From contig NC_060207.1 in assembly GCF_021130785.1 (NCBI RefSeq), positions 103,838,001 to 103,902,000 on the forward strand: a stretch of 64,000 bases of DNA. Direction: 5' to 3'. Positions within the stretch are counted from its first letter, which is position 1, and each line of letters starts with the position of its first letter. The position numbers and the translations under genes were made by a program. The notes beneath the pieces were generated by a model. That model searched no databases. It had not been told where the DNA came from and saw nothing but the letters and a program-made list of their open reading frames with translations. Origin of the DNA: Homalodisca vitripennis. Its lineage: Eukaryota > Arthropoda > Insecta > Hemiptera > Cicadellidae. Of the stretch, positions 1 to 12,200 are shown in pieces.

Positions 1-815
1 CTAGGAGAGATGCCCACCCTTTAGTATAAGAAAAGATAAACATTTTTAATTGTCTTAATCCTGAGGCCCTACTCCAAATAAAGTTTCTTCTCCTCTTTTC
101 CCAATTTTTTACAAGAGCTTTGCTGTAGGAAAAAGCTATCCCGCAACCTGGCTCTGGCCTCACCATAAAGGACTCCACTCCCTTTTTGGCGAGGGTATCT
201 GCTTCTTGATTACCATGAACGCTGTATACCTCATGGCCCGCCATCCAACAGAGTGTTACTCTATTTTCATTAGGCAGTTCTACCAGAGCATTCTTGCATT
301 CCCAGTCTGCTTTTGAATCAAACAAACAGATATCAAGTGCCTTCAGTGCAACCTGGCTGTCAGAAAGTATTAAATATTTTGCTCCTTTTGTGCCTAATTT
401 GTATGAGTCTTCTGGCACATGATTCTATTGCCATGCCCTCCGCTTGGAAGACCGTGGCATGTTTTCCCAGGGGCACTGCTAGGTAAACTCCTGGCGGGTA
501 TATTCCGAATCCCACTCAAGAGTCAAGGCGTGAACCATCTGTGTAAAACTTCTGGACTCCTTTTGTAGGGTAGACCTCCTTTTTAATCCATTTCTACCTT
601 TCTTAAATATAGACTATATATGGTTTTTCAAAGGAGTATATCTTAACCATTGCTTCTGACACGTTGGTTATCATTTCAGCCTCAGGAAATTCCTTTATTA
701 CCTGTATACCTAGAAGCTTCATTGCGCTTAGAGCGACTGTCCTTATCACATCCTGACCCAGAGGACCGCTGTATACCAGGACCGCTTCAAGTGCCAGGGT
801 TGGACAGTAGCTCAT
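1..815 (-). pseudogene. Degraded non-LTR retrotransposon, RNase H domain
   Basis: Reading the minus strand from about 815 down to 1 gives, across several frames, the order of a retroelement RNase H domain: FYTDGS (first Asp), VFQAEGMAIE (Glu), LSDSQVALKALD (second Asp), then WMAGHE followed by HGNQEADTLAKKG (His...Asp). The most upstream part (near 603-815) contains the TLALEAVLVYSG stretch that links reverse transcriptase to RNase H in I/Loa-type non-LTR elements. Stops and frame changes interrupt it, so it is a dead fragment. The upstream reverse transcriptase is not seen; about 820-840 runs directly into a mariner remnant. The element class is inferred from motif order only. Confidence 0.7.
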
Positions 816-841
816 TGCTCCTGTGATGCTTACGCAAACTA

Positions 842-1060
842 GCCTTTAATACAGCCTACAAAGATGCCGCTATTGATAAAACACAAGTGTACAAATGGTT
901 TTCTTGGTCTAAAAATGGCAACATGTCCATTGATGACAAGCTTCATTCCGGACATGCATTAACTGCCCAAGCAGATGAAAATGTTTTGAAAATTGATGAA
1001 ATTGTGCTTTCAGACCGCCAACAGACCATTGATCAAATGTCAGAGATTTTGTTCTCTTAG
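842..1060 (+). pseudogene. Mariner transposase N-terminal fragment
   Basis: An open frame starting GCC TTT AAT encodes AFNTAYKDAAIDKTQVYKWF and continues with KNGNMSIDDKLHSGHA and DENVLKIDEIVLSDRQQTID, ending at TAG 1058-1060. This matches the helix-turn-helix DNA-binding half of mariner (GVQW-type) transposases, with the K-T-Q-V-Y-x-W-F core and the downstream R-x-T-I-D-x-[ML] element. The catalytic half is absent here; a short stretch near 1587-1635 (DLGKKRISAKFVP in translation) looks like the next piece of the same domain, displaced by unrelated DNA. Inactive remnant. Confidence 0.75.
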
Positions 1061-3082
1061 GACAAGAAGCTTAGAAATTGACATAGTCCTAAAAGGACCG
1101 TTGTGCTGCTTCCGGAGTGAAAGGATATTCTGGGTGGGTAAGGTTCGGGCTAGAGGCCGCCTCTTGTCAAGATCCATGAGGAAGAATGTGGGATATTAAT
1201 CTCAGTCATGTCTACTTGGAAGAAGGGGAAGTCAGCCTCTCTAGTCAAAGAAGGACTAGGAGGTGGTACACCCTTATGTCTACAATAGTAAGAACCCTTG
1301 ACACCCTTGGTGGTTAGGGAGCCCCACCAACTCCGACAGTCATCTCCCGGAGTAGACTAGACCTATCGATCTACCCTTGCACTACAGAATCTTGGCATTT
1401 GCAGTTAGTGATCCTCCTGGGCATCCATAAAGTTTATCTAGATTTAAGTAACACATCATTTTTTGCTGTACCCAGTGTAGGTTCAACTCGAAGGTATAAA
1501 CCAGCAGAAGTGAACGCTCCTAAGGTAATGTCAGAGATTAGTAGGTTATCTTGGAGCTTGGTTTAGCAAATTTATGTAAAGATTTGGGAAAGAAAAGGAT
1601 CTCTGCCAAGTTTGTACCTTGCGTTTCAACTGACAATGGAAAGAATGTTGAGTTGAAATCGATCCTGGCTTTTTTCAACATCAAAACAGTTTCAACGGCA
1701 TTTTGAAATTATTTAGCAGAGCTATTCCAGTAACTTTGGGGTGTCCCCTTGTATAACTCACTCTGTTTAAGAAACTTACTCACTATCCAAACTGATTCAG
1801 CATATCTTTCTCATAGTATGCTTGAATCAAGTCATTGACTTGATTGTTTAGTGACTTGTGTGCAGTTTAAATCCATCAAATGTAGTCCATGCAGGGTTAG
1901 GTGCGTCATTGATGATACACAGTCCAGATTGGCAAGGTAAACCTTTGTAAGGTTTCAGGATAGGTTTACAGCCAAGATGACAAACCAGAGATCTGACCTA
2001 CTTGAAGTAGTTCAGTCCGGCCTTCACCATACAATACAATCAATTAAATACAACTCAATCAGGTCCCACATCCAACCAATCTGGATGAAATGTTAAATAG
2101 TGTTTAGATTATTTCACTCGTAATTTTAGAAATATTACATTCACTTTACTTTGCAAAATGTTCAAAGCATGATGGTTCAGTAATGACTTTCTCATTGAAC
2201 CACACCATCAACAATGAATTGTGTTGTGTTTTTCTCAGTACATTATAATACACTATGACCTACTTGTTTCTCTGAAAGCGTAGATCTAGTTAGTTTCAGC
2301 ATTCTGTATGTTAGTAATCTATCTCAAAAGAGATTAATAAGCCTTGAATAGTAATTTAATTAAAATTACCAGTCCAGTGATGGCATATTTAACAAAAGCC
2401 ATAAGCTGAAGAAATAATAAAAATCTCAACAAAATGTAGCCTAACCTTTTGAATTACCACAGAAGTTTTAAACTTTCATTGGCTGGTTTAAACATTAATA
2501 TGAACAAACAACTGAAAAACATGGACCTTTTAAATATCAAAACTCAATGTTACCACATCTCTAATTTAATATATGATAAACTTAGAAGGAAGTATAATTA
2601 TCTTTGATTTATAGTAACTGGGTTGTTACTGGGAGACTAAGAATAGTCAATAGGTCCAAGATGGTGAATATTCACATAGTCAATAGGTCCAGTTTCAAGA
2701 TGGTGAATATTCACATTGTGCAAAATTTTTATTTTGAAGATTTCACAACATAAATCAAGGTTGGAACTTTTTATAAAATTGTCAAGAAATTTCCAACTCA
2801 TTTCTCAACAACTCTTTTGATTACAAGATAGTGGCCATTCAAGTGTTTTTAAAGTGCAGTATACTACAATAGGTATGTGAATATGACTACACACATAATT
2901 TCGGATTAATTGTAACTATATCAAGTTCACATTTTTAAAAACAAATTTAAATGCTGATAACAATATTTGTTTTGTGTAGTTACAGATAGTTTTGTAACAG
3001 TTAAAATCGTTTAACATCTTTATGGAATACATTGTACAGTATTCTAAAATTTGAAGAGAGAGTAATCAATATTTATGTTCAG
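1061..3082. other. Non-coding stretch upstream of the 3083 exon
   Basis: No supported gene. 1061-1400 is relatively GC-rich repeat-like DNA of unknown origin. 1587-1640 holds a possible second piece of the mariner transposase. 2640-2716 carries a short direct duplication (agtcaataggtcc followed by agatggtgaatattcacat, twice). The last part (2940-3082) is pyrimidine- and TAG-rich, as expected before a splice acceptor at 3080-3082, so this is probably the intron before the terminal exon. Confidence 0.5.
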
Positions 3083-5383
3083 ATGATTGCACTCCAGAGG
3101 GAAGCCGACCAAGACAGACCTCTTCAGAATGGATACTACGATTCCCCGCCACCTCTGCCAATGCGAAAATCTAGATCTCAAGGCACTTCATTAGCAGACG
3201 AAGATAGAACATCAAGAGGAGCTGATTCACTGATCTCAGAAACCAGAACCCACCTGACAGAAGATATAGAGATTAAGCCAGAAATTAAAGCATTTACTCC
3301 AGATTACGCAGTGGTTGAAAAAACTGTAATTGAGGCAAAACCAAAGACAGTTGTCGAAAAACCAATCCGTCCTCCTCCACCTAGTCGAAAGAAAAAGACA
3401 GCAGCTCAGCTGACAGCTTTGAAAAACCAAAGCATAAATTTTTTCTTTACATACCCCCGTAGGGCGATTAAGAAATCACTTCTCAAACAACAGTCCCCAG
3501 CACCCATCAGACCTGTGAGAAACTACAGTTCTATAGGGCCTTCTAGACCCCCTCGGCGAAACAGAGTGTTCAGGGAGCCTGTATACGAGGGGGAGTTCAT
3601 ACCTTTGAAGGCTGAAGATGATCCGGTTCAAGACCAAGAAGAACTGAAGAAAGAATACTTTGATAGTGAAAAAATTGATAGCATTTTATTAGAAACTGAA
3701 GCCGATGATAGTTTAAAAAAAAAATCTGATCAAGAAGAATTGCAAGAAAGAGATTTACAATCCGGTGATGTAATCGAAAAGATGAAAGGTCGCCCTTTAC
3801 CTCCTCCACCTCGGCCACCAAGGAAAAATAAAGAAGACTTCCCAGATGCAGCTTATGATGATGATGAAGATTTGGACAGAGAAGCAAGTGAGGAAGTTGT
3901 AGTTGAGAGGATTGACATTCTTGTAGGGCACCCAGAACATGTACGAAGAGATACAGAAAAATCCTTAAGTCTACCACCTGATGATTTTGAACCTATCGAT
4001 GAGTTTTGTGAAAGGGATTCAGAACAATTCTTAGAACTTGATGCTAGTGTAGCTACTCCAGAACCTATAGAGGAACCACCAGTTAAAGTGGAACGAAGAA
4101 AAAAATCGTTAAGCACAACACAAGTGGCACCAACTCCTGTTTATCCAGTTGAAGCAACAGTGTCAACACAAACAGATACTTTACCAGATGGCTTTTACGT
4201 TGAAGAGGAGCAACAGACAGAATATAGCAAGTCAGAAGAAACTCAGAGTAAAACCCCACAGCCTGAAGTGCAGAAGGAGGTTGAGGTTGAAAAAAAAGTT
4301 GAAACAATTATTGAACACAAAGTTGTAGTGATACCCACCCCAGAAACTGAAATACTGAAAGCTAGAAAGATTCATGTTTCTGAATTAGATGTTGAGAAAC
4401 TCAATGTTACAGAGCTCCAGGCTCAGAAAATCACTGTTTCTGATATTGATGGGGTATCAATGCAAGTCACTGAATTGACAAGTAAATCCGGACACTTGGT
4501 TGTAAGTGGGATTGATCTTCCTTCTTCTTTTTTGGAAGCACTAATCCCTCCACCACCACCAGCACCAATCATCCAAATACAGTCAGCAACACAGACACCA
4601 CCAGAGATGACAGATTCTCAAACAAACACCACACCACAAGAGGAGTTGCCACCTCGATTTATAGTCCAACCTGTAGAGATTGCACCAAATCCATCTGCTC
4701 AGCCACAACCTTTACAATCACCAAGTCCGGTTCAACAACCAATTTTAATACCACAGCTTATTCAATCACAACCACTTCTGTCACAATTAACTCAACCAGG
4801 ACTTTACATTCAAACCCAGCAACCGGTTGACTCTCAACCAACGCCTCTTCCAACACCATCTCCTCCACAAAAGAGGCCATCTCCTCCTCCTTCAATTGTT
4901 ATCCAATCACCACAAGGTCAATCATCTCCTGCTTATGTTCCCGGGTTGATCCCCTCATCCCCACCCCCCAGATCACCCCCGAGAACAAGATCTCATGGAC
5001 ACGATTCCGAAGAGGAACTCAGAATGTTGCCTCGTCGGAGAAGGCACCACTCACACAAGCATTCTACGCAATATTCCAGTGATGAGGAAGACGAAGAAGA
5101 GTTTCCAAGTTTTCCAATCGCTCGCAGGACACACCAGCGTGAGCAGAACTCTGCAGAGTTGATCCGACAACTGGTCAGCATCTGGCAGGCCTCATTTATG
5201 AGAGGAGTCAACCATGTCGTTGAGGGATTGAACACCGCATTCCCCGAGGGTGAGAAGAGGAAGGACGCACAAACAGCTGCTTGCATCATCCTTGTCCTAT
5301 TCGCTGGGCTGATAATGCTTGGTTGGGGAACAGACAGGACAGTACACCATCACCACTGGGATTTCTTACCCCCAAACCCCTGA
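3083..5383 (+). CDS. Terminal coding exon, proline-rich tail-anchored protein (unrecognised)
   Basis: Open frame of about 766 codons to TGA at 5381-5383; the frame is open back to an ATG at 3032, but a good acceptor (ttatgttcag, cut after 3082) makes 3083 the likely exon start, with upstream exons outside the window. Composition: acidic and proline-rich, with PPPLP, RPPPPSRKKK and PLPPPPRPPRK segments that could bind SH3 or EVH1 domains, a long Q/P-rich tract, a short beta-like repeat region (KIHVSELDVEKLNVTEL...), and a very basic cluster LPRRRRHHSHKHS. Near the C terminus a hydrophobic segment (TAACIILVLFAGLIMLGW) is followed by only about 18 residues ending HHHHWDFLPPNP, so the protein should be tail-anchored with a cytoplasmic bulk. 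The short proline-ended tail recalls KASH proteins but lacks a canonical PPPX end. Function unknown. Confidence 0.75.
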   Translation: MIALQREADQDRPLQNGYYDSPPPLPMRKSRSQGTSLADEDRTSRGADSLISETRTHLTEDIEIKPEIKAFTPDYAVVEKTVIEAKPKTVVEKPIRPPPPSRKKKTAAQLTALKNQSINFFFTYPRRAIKKSLLKQQSPAPIRPVRNYSSIGPSRPPRRNRVFREPVYEGEFIPLKAEDDPVQDQEELKKEYFDSEKIDSILLETEADDSLKKKSDQEELQERDLQSGDVIEKMKGRPLPPPPRPPRKNKEDFPDAAYDDDEDLDREASEEVVVERIDILVGHPEHVRRDTEKSLSLPPDDFEPIDEFCERDSEQFLELDASVATPEPIEEPPVKVERRKKSLSTTQVAPTPVYPVEATVSTQTDTLPDGFYVEEEQQTEYSKSEETQSKTPQPEVQKEVEVEKKVETIIEHKVVVIPTPETEILKARKIHVSELDVEKLNVTELQAQKITVSDIDGVSMQVTELTSKSGHLVVSGIDLPSSFLEALIPPPPPAPIIQIQSATQTPPEMTDSQTNTTPQEELPPRFIVQPVEIAPNPSAQPQPLQSPSPVQQPILIPQLIQSQPLLSQLTQPGLYIQTQQPVDSQPTPLPTPSPPQKRPSPPPSIVIQSPQGQSSPAYVPGLIPSSPPPRSPPRTRSHGHDSEEELRMLPRRRRHHSHKHSTQYSSDEEDEEEFPSFPIARRTHQREQNSAELIRQLVSIWQASFMRGVNHVVEGLNTAFPEGEKRKDAQTAACIILVLFAGLIMLGWGTDRTVHHHHWDFLPPNP

Positions 5384-5487
5384 TCTTATATTATTTCTTC
5401 TCCATTATTTATTTCATTCATTTCAACACGTTTTTAATTTATAATACAATTTACCTGTTTATATATAAAGTGTAAGAGAAGCTTGTA

Positions 5488-5493
5488 AATAAA
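5488..5493 (+). terminator. Poly(A) signal of the 3083-5383 gene
   Basis: AATAAA about 105 bp after the stop codon, followed by GT/T-rich sequence (gtatgttgtgattgtttttt) typical of a downstream element. A second AATAAA lies at 5562-5567. Confidence 0.6.
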
Positions 5494-5524
5494 TAGTATG
5501 TTGTGATTGTTTTTTTTATAAATC

Positions 5525-5535
5525 TTTATTTTATT
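5525..5535 (-). terminator. Nelf-E: Poly(A) signals of Nelf-E
   Basis: Two overlapping AATAAA hexamers on the minus strand (tttatt at 5525-5530 and 5530-5535 on the plus strand), 125-135 bp after the Nelf-E stop. They lie about 35 bp from the plus-strand poly(A) signal, so the two convergent genes have abutting or overlapping 3' UTRs. Confidence 0.6.
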
Positions 5536-5658
5536 TACATGAAAGTCCTTGTTTTAAAACAAATAAAAACTGTAATGATACCCTTCAGGGATTAAAACAT
5601 TTATATTTCCAAAAATTCAAAAGGAAATAGTTTAAACTACATGGTAAAAACTTAACTA

Positions 5659-5729
5659 CTAAAATATATCATCATATATCACTGATTCTCTTTTATCCTT
5701 ATGACTTCCTTTCTGCGATCGATTTGAAG
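5659..5729 (-). CDS. Nelf-E: Nelf-E coding exon 6 (C terminus)
   Basis: Acceptor ttgttccag, then coding to TAG at 5661-5659. Encodes SNRSQKGSHKDKRESVIYDD and ends IF; the SQKGSHKDKRE tail matches the NELF-E family C terminus. Confidence 0.9.
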
Positions 5730-6148
5730 CTGGAACAAAAAACAAATCATACAATTGAATTTATATAAAATAAAAAAAATGTAAAATGCTACAAACTAAA
5801 CTAGTAAAAACAAGTGGAAGCAAGAAAAATGAGACTACTATCCAGTGATAACTACTACTTTATTTTCTTGTCTTTATCTTGATTCTATTTATGGGAATAC
5901 ATATAAAAGACATCAGAGGAATAGAAGAATTTTAATAGAAACCATTTTTACCTTAAACCACAGTACACAAAAAACTTATAATGGGTCTTTTTAAAGGCAG
6001 TACTTGTGTCTAGTGGCCCCAAGAGGTTTTTAGACTTTTGATCAAATATTGATTCAGAATTTATTTTACTTAGATAACCACTTGTAAAACTGTAAAGATT
6101 CTGCTGGTTCATTTCCTTACGCTACATGACTAATATTATTAGAACCAT

Positions 6149-6223
<75 letters not shown>

Positions 6224-9200
6224 GGAGAAAATATATTATTAGAAACTGTTGAATATTAAAATCTTGGTTTATTTTTTATTTTATGCAGTTTGGACTGGTA
6301 ACTAATTAAAAGTACATAAAGGTGATTTCTGTTTGTAGAAATCCAAAGATCAAAACATTTGACTTAACCTTTGTTTTTTGTTATAACAATGATCAATTAC
6401 ATATTCTTAAGTTTCATTAATTCCATAAACATTTTAATTAAGGTTAAATTATTTATTCTATTGTTAATTATTATACTTTTATTTGCCAAACTTAATATTT
6501 CATAACAATAATAGGATTATAAATTATTTTAGCAATGGTTTAGGTTAAGATGGCTGTATAGGGTGAGGCAGACCACCCATCCAGGATATATAGCGGCTGA
6601 TCAAGAAACTTACTTCTTTATTTTAACAAAAAACCCATATTTTCACCCTAAAGAATATAGAAAAATAATTTTTAACACATAAAAATACCCTAAAATGGTA
6701 CTGGGAGGATGGGGATAACGATAATTTTTGAAAGATTTTCAAATATAAAGATGTTTTGTATTTCAACTTTGGCTTTATCTTGGATGGTTGAAAATGGCAC
6801 CAAAAATAATAATCCAGAAGCAAAATAAATTAAAACTTGTTTTTTGTTAATGATAAATGAATAGAGAAACATCTAACTGAAAAACTGAGAGTAATAACTA
6901 AAATACTGAATTGGCGATATGCCAACGGATGGTCTGGAGGGGAAAAATGAGTACCATTGCAATATCGGTTGGTTCTAATAGGTTAACAAAATATTATATA
7001 GTACAGACCAAGTCCCACACACTGATCTCACACTGTTGAACATGATAAAATCTTAGCCCATCCAGATCTAGTTTGGCCCTTAACATTACAAAATATATTA
7101 TACTTACTTATTTTGGCATTAGAATATGCTAACAAATTTTTCAACATGACCAATATTTTTTAAGAAACAAGACTTTTACGACCCGCACAAAGTTTATTAG
7201 CTATGAATCAATACTCACACAGTCTTATTTTTAAAGGTTACAATCAATATTGGATTGTAGTTTGATTTCGATTTTTAATCCATAACTGAATATAGGATTC
7301 AATTTGAGTTCAGTATAAGAATCAAGAATGTTATCGCCATTAATCTTTTTACAAGACATGGCCATTATCAGTATTTAAACTGAAAACTATAGTAGTAACT
7401 ACAGTATAACTAATACTTTATTCATGCACGTGAAAAAGCATAAAGTGCTATAAAAACGAACAACATACAGTTCTTGTTTTAAGAACATGTGATATTTGGG
7501 AAAATATTGAGACACGTACCAAGAGACGACCATGCAATGGAAGAAGTTGCATCATTGGTGGGGTTAATTATAGGCTGCCGTCGAGCCAAGGTGACCTTGA
7601 GCTGGATATTGGAGACGATGCTGCCATTGATCTATTCAAAAGAAAACAAAAAATATAAATAACTAAAATATATAGCGGCCTACTTTCATCTGTTACTCAC
7701 TGTCTAGCTTGCTTAACCTGAACTACAGATTATTTCATGTTTACTGTTCTATTTCAAACCTTCTTCTATTCTATTATTACTTTATAGATTTTTGACACAG
7801 AAATGTAATGATAAATAATCATAACTGCGTTAATTTAATATAAATCTATATAGGGTTGACTTAATCAGGACTAATAGAAAAAACTAGAAAACTGATTCTG
7901 AAGCTAGAAAAATTAAATTTGCAAACTAATTAATTGAGTCCTTGAATAAATCTGACCAATACTTTATCATACTATAAAGTATACTTGATTTAGGGCTTCC
8001 TAACTTAAAAAATGTTATCAAGTCCCAAAATTTTAAATACAATTGGAACACTACAACACAGAGTATTTTATTCCTAAGTCTTAAGATGGCCCTATTTGTT
8101 TAGTAAAATAAAATTACTTTGATAATAATTGATAAATTTCGATTTTATAAATTCCTATATAAATAAGTTGATTGTATAAACCAATTTTATCTCTATAAAA
8201 CACTACCAGATATTTAATAAAAATATCTAGAAGTGTTTAAATTAGAAAGTTTGAATGAAGGCAATTTTCTTCCAAAATATTATTATATACAGTACTATTA
8301 ACTTTGCGTTATAAATTTAAACAATACTTTATAATTATAAATTACTGTTGATTGGATGGAAATGAAATGAAAACAGAAGAGGGGGGTTGTAGTAGCAATG
8401 AATAAATTTCATTACATTTTGAACACCTATTATTCTTTCACATTTTATTCCACTAATACTAATTACTTTAACAGCCCAATTATGTTTTTACTTGCTTCAA
8501 TTATGTCAGTGCTTCTGCATAGCATAGAAATTTATTCGGAAAAATTAAGGTTTTCTGCTGTTTAATATAAAATTAATCATAATTATTTTTTGTTGACTAA
8601 CACAGACGGTATATCCATACTGAAAATTTATATACTGTATTCCACTATAAAACTAGGCTATATACATTTTCAGTGAACATTTAGAAAGCACAATGATTTT
8701 GTAAAATTAGACATGACAAATTATTAGATGGTGATTGATAACGCTCTCAATATTCAGTAGGAAACAATTTTAAAACTAAACTCATGGAAAACTTAATGTT
8801 TTACTCGTGAAATTAAAAAGGCACTGCTTAAAACTATTAAATAGCAAGTGTTTTAAAATTAACAAACAGCAGATCTATTCAACTTGGTACCCATGAGAGC
8901 CAGGATTAATTTGATTATCCTTATTAATATTAAGAACTTAATTTCTATGATTCCCAGTTGGCACATTTTAAGAAGATTCTTCTTCATTAATTTGACTAGG
9001 CCTGTAACTAAAATCTCTACTTTCAGTAGTCTATAAATTATTCTTCAATAATGAATAAATTAAACATAAACTGGCACACAATTTAACAAAACATTACCCA
9101 TCACTTTTCAGTAATCCAATCAACAACAGTTGGCTAAACAACCTCTTCAATACAGAGTTAGAGTAACGAAAAAAATGCCAACACAATCTATCATAGTAGA

Positions 9201-12200
9201 GCAAGGTTATTGGACAAAAGGGCAAAACAGTAAACCATATAGCTATTAAATGGGTTGTTAATCTTCCCTATGAAAAGCAAAAATTGCATTGATTACTCCA
9301 CAGTGGGTTAAGGAATAATTTATTTGGGTTGAGAGAGTAGTAGAATTTCGGACGAGTCCTTGTAATAACATTTCAGATAACATATTTTTGTAATAGTGAA
9401 GTCAAAAAGACCACTATCTAAACGTGATAATTAAAAAACATAAAGAAAGTACGAATAAAGGGCATGTGAAAAAGTCTAAAATTACCCTACACTGTTGATA
9501 TAAAAATCATCACATAAAATGGGATGAAGCCAACAAAATACACCATAGACTTTTTTCAAATGCAAACTTATTGAGGCTTCATACATAAAATTAGCAGACC
9601 AACCGCTAAGTAAACTATAGGTTGAATTTAAGCAATTATAGTTACCAATATAAAAAAAAGAATTTACTAAGAAACAATACTTTAACGATCAAACTAACCT
9701 CAACCAATACAATTCATACACACTCCATGAAACCCAGATCTAAATCTAGGACCACAACATAAGGCAGGAGGTGGTTGGTTGCCTTTACCCCTCATTTTCA
9801 GACCATTGCTTTACACGTCTCACATGCTGTTTATGCTCTTGACTTCTGTGTAAAGTTTTTGCGTTAATTTTCTTCAGTATGGACTAAAACATGTTGGTGT
9901 ACCAGTTACGTATTATAACACATTTGATTTAGTGTCAGTTCATTGCCACACTTATTACTTTATAAGTGCATGTTATATATTAGTTTTATACACCTGAGGA
10001 ACAAGGCAGATTTAAATTGTCAAAACATGGTGTTATACTTTTTTGTGACAAATAAGTCAAATAAGCAAATGTCTGAAATTTTTTTATCCTTTCAAACCAT
10101 CCATCATCAATTATAAACTTTAGACAAAGAGTATTTGGGTTTTTTCAATTTACTGTTCAAAGCTTAATACAGTTGAAATTGTATGAGATTGCATGGAATC
10201 TATTCCTTATGTACTTAATCAAAACAATTTTAATTTTTTAGGGACAAAATCTTTTAAGTTTTATCAGTACCTGAGCAATACGAACAGAATTAACTTCACC
10301 AATTTTAGTAGACATCGACATAACAGAACTCCTCAATTAATTGACACATCAAACAAAGCACTGTATCAAATCTGGTTAACTACCTACATTACACGCCTCT
10401 AAGGTATCAATCAACAATGAATAGAATGAATAGCTTGTACTTGCTTGCAACTGTTGCCTATCATCTCAGCCAATTCCTAACAATTATGTAGTAAACTTTT
10501 TATTCCAATATCTCATTAAAAGATTTTGGGATTCCAAGGCTTATTTCCAACATTTCAAAAAATTCAAATATAATTCAACAAATTTTTCAGTATTTTAGGG
10601 CTTGCAGGAACCCAGTGCATAATGTAACAAAGAATTGAGAAGCAATTCTATGAAATTAGTTGTGGGGCTATGCAGGTTGAAAGTCAGTACTAATCCTGAC
10701 TATGACCTGTACAAAGGGAGAAGGTTAGGTTACAAGATTATGTAAAGGACAAAAACACAATCACAGCTTTAAAAAAAATGATACAGTTAAATTTTGCTTT
10801 ATCACTTGTATGATAAATTATACTTTCGACTCCTTTTATTTGTGCTTTTGATTTAAATTAAGAAAATGTATCCAAAATTAATAAAAAGTTAATTTTGTTT
10901 TACAATTTTACAGATACATGTTAATAATTTGATTGTGAAAATGTTCAAGAAAAAATTTGTTTGAGTACTTTCATACTTTGCCAATGATCATTAGATTTGA
11001 TTGTTTGAGGAACAAGGGATATTCTATGAGGTGACCTACCATTAATCACTGAAGTCTCACGGGCCTTTTAAATATCCCTGAAGTATACTATAAAGCTTAC
11101 CAGTTTACAGTTTCAACAGTTCCATAAAACGCCCGATCAGGTATTCTTGAATGGAAATTTACCTCCCTTTTCCAAAATGCCATAACATTCCCTTACTAAG
11201 ATAGTTAATTACATAACCTACAAAGCGGATCATCCATAAAAATGCAGACTCTATTGAAATCTTTTCTCAAATGCCCATGCCCCATGATCCTACTCAAAAC
11301 CTGAGAAGATAACACTTCAAGAGATTAAGGTTTGGATACTGGAATGTCAAATATTGTTTCCATTAATTGAAAAGCTTGGTAGCCAATGCTGATTGACCAG
11401 TCACAGTTCACTGATGTTCTACTGTGTAAAATAACCAATAACACAATAGCCTATGTCTTTGGGAGTTCCATTCATAGCAAATAAACTGTACATACCTCAG
11501 CAATTGCAGTATCAGCGGCTTCCGTTTTATCAAAAGTGACAAAACCTCGACTGAAACAGAAAAACATTTTAATATTATTTTTCTTTTTTGAACTTCTATT
11601 ACCAATCAATCTAACTTCTAACAATAATACTAAATGTCCTAGATCTTTGTCAATACGCAATACACTCACAGGTATCTTAACTCACCTATGCTCTAAATAT
11701 TTCTTGAAGTTCTACCTATGCTTTATCAAAACTAAGTACCGTACTTACATTTATAAGCTCTTAGAGTACAGCAAAATGTAATTATTATCAACAGAACCCA
11801 GTGATGATTTTATCCACACTTCAGTATATACAACAATTGCATGGGGTTAGATTTAAAATATCTAAATTCAAAATATGTAAGTAATTAATCCCTTAACCAT
11901 AGAGTTTTCGTGCTCCTGCCATGCCCTTATAAATAAGGGATTTAGTTTGCTGCTTCCTGAAGTTTTCAACAATTTTGAAACCACTAGGCCTAAATAAATA
12001 TAAAAATAATTTAAATTTACAACTTACTAGTATTTTATCTATTCGAATATCATGCCAAAATGTTTTGAGATGTTTGTGATATAAAGCATAATTAAAGATG
12101 TGTCCTGCAACTGTGTATAACATGTACTCTGTCATAGTTGTCTGGAAAACCACCAAGAAGCAGTACAAACTATCCCTCTCATAGAATTAGCGATAGTTTA

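Noticed and set aside
3032..3082. ATG at 3032 as the real start of the tail-anchored protein
   Set aside because: The first 17 residues are unlike the rest and are followed by a good splice acceptor; the upstream part is probably intron.
3597..4307. Minus-strand open frames opposite the large exon
   Set aside because: Shadows of the biased codon use in the plus-strand coding exon.
10193..10402. Small plus-strand frame in Nelf-E intron 4
   Set aside because: No family likeness, AT-rich codons, no neighbouring splice or promoter signals.
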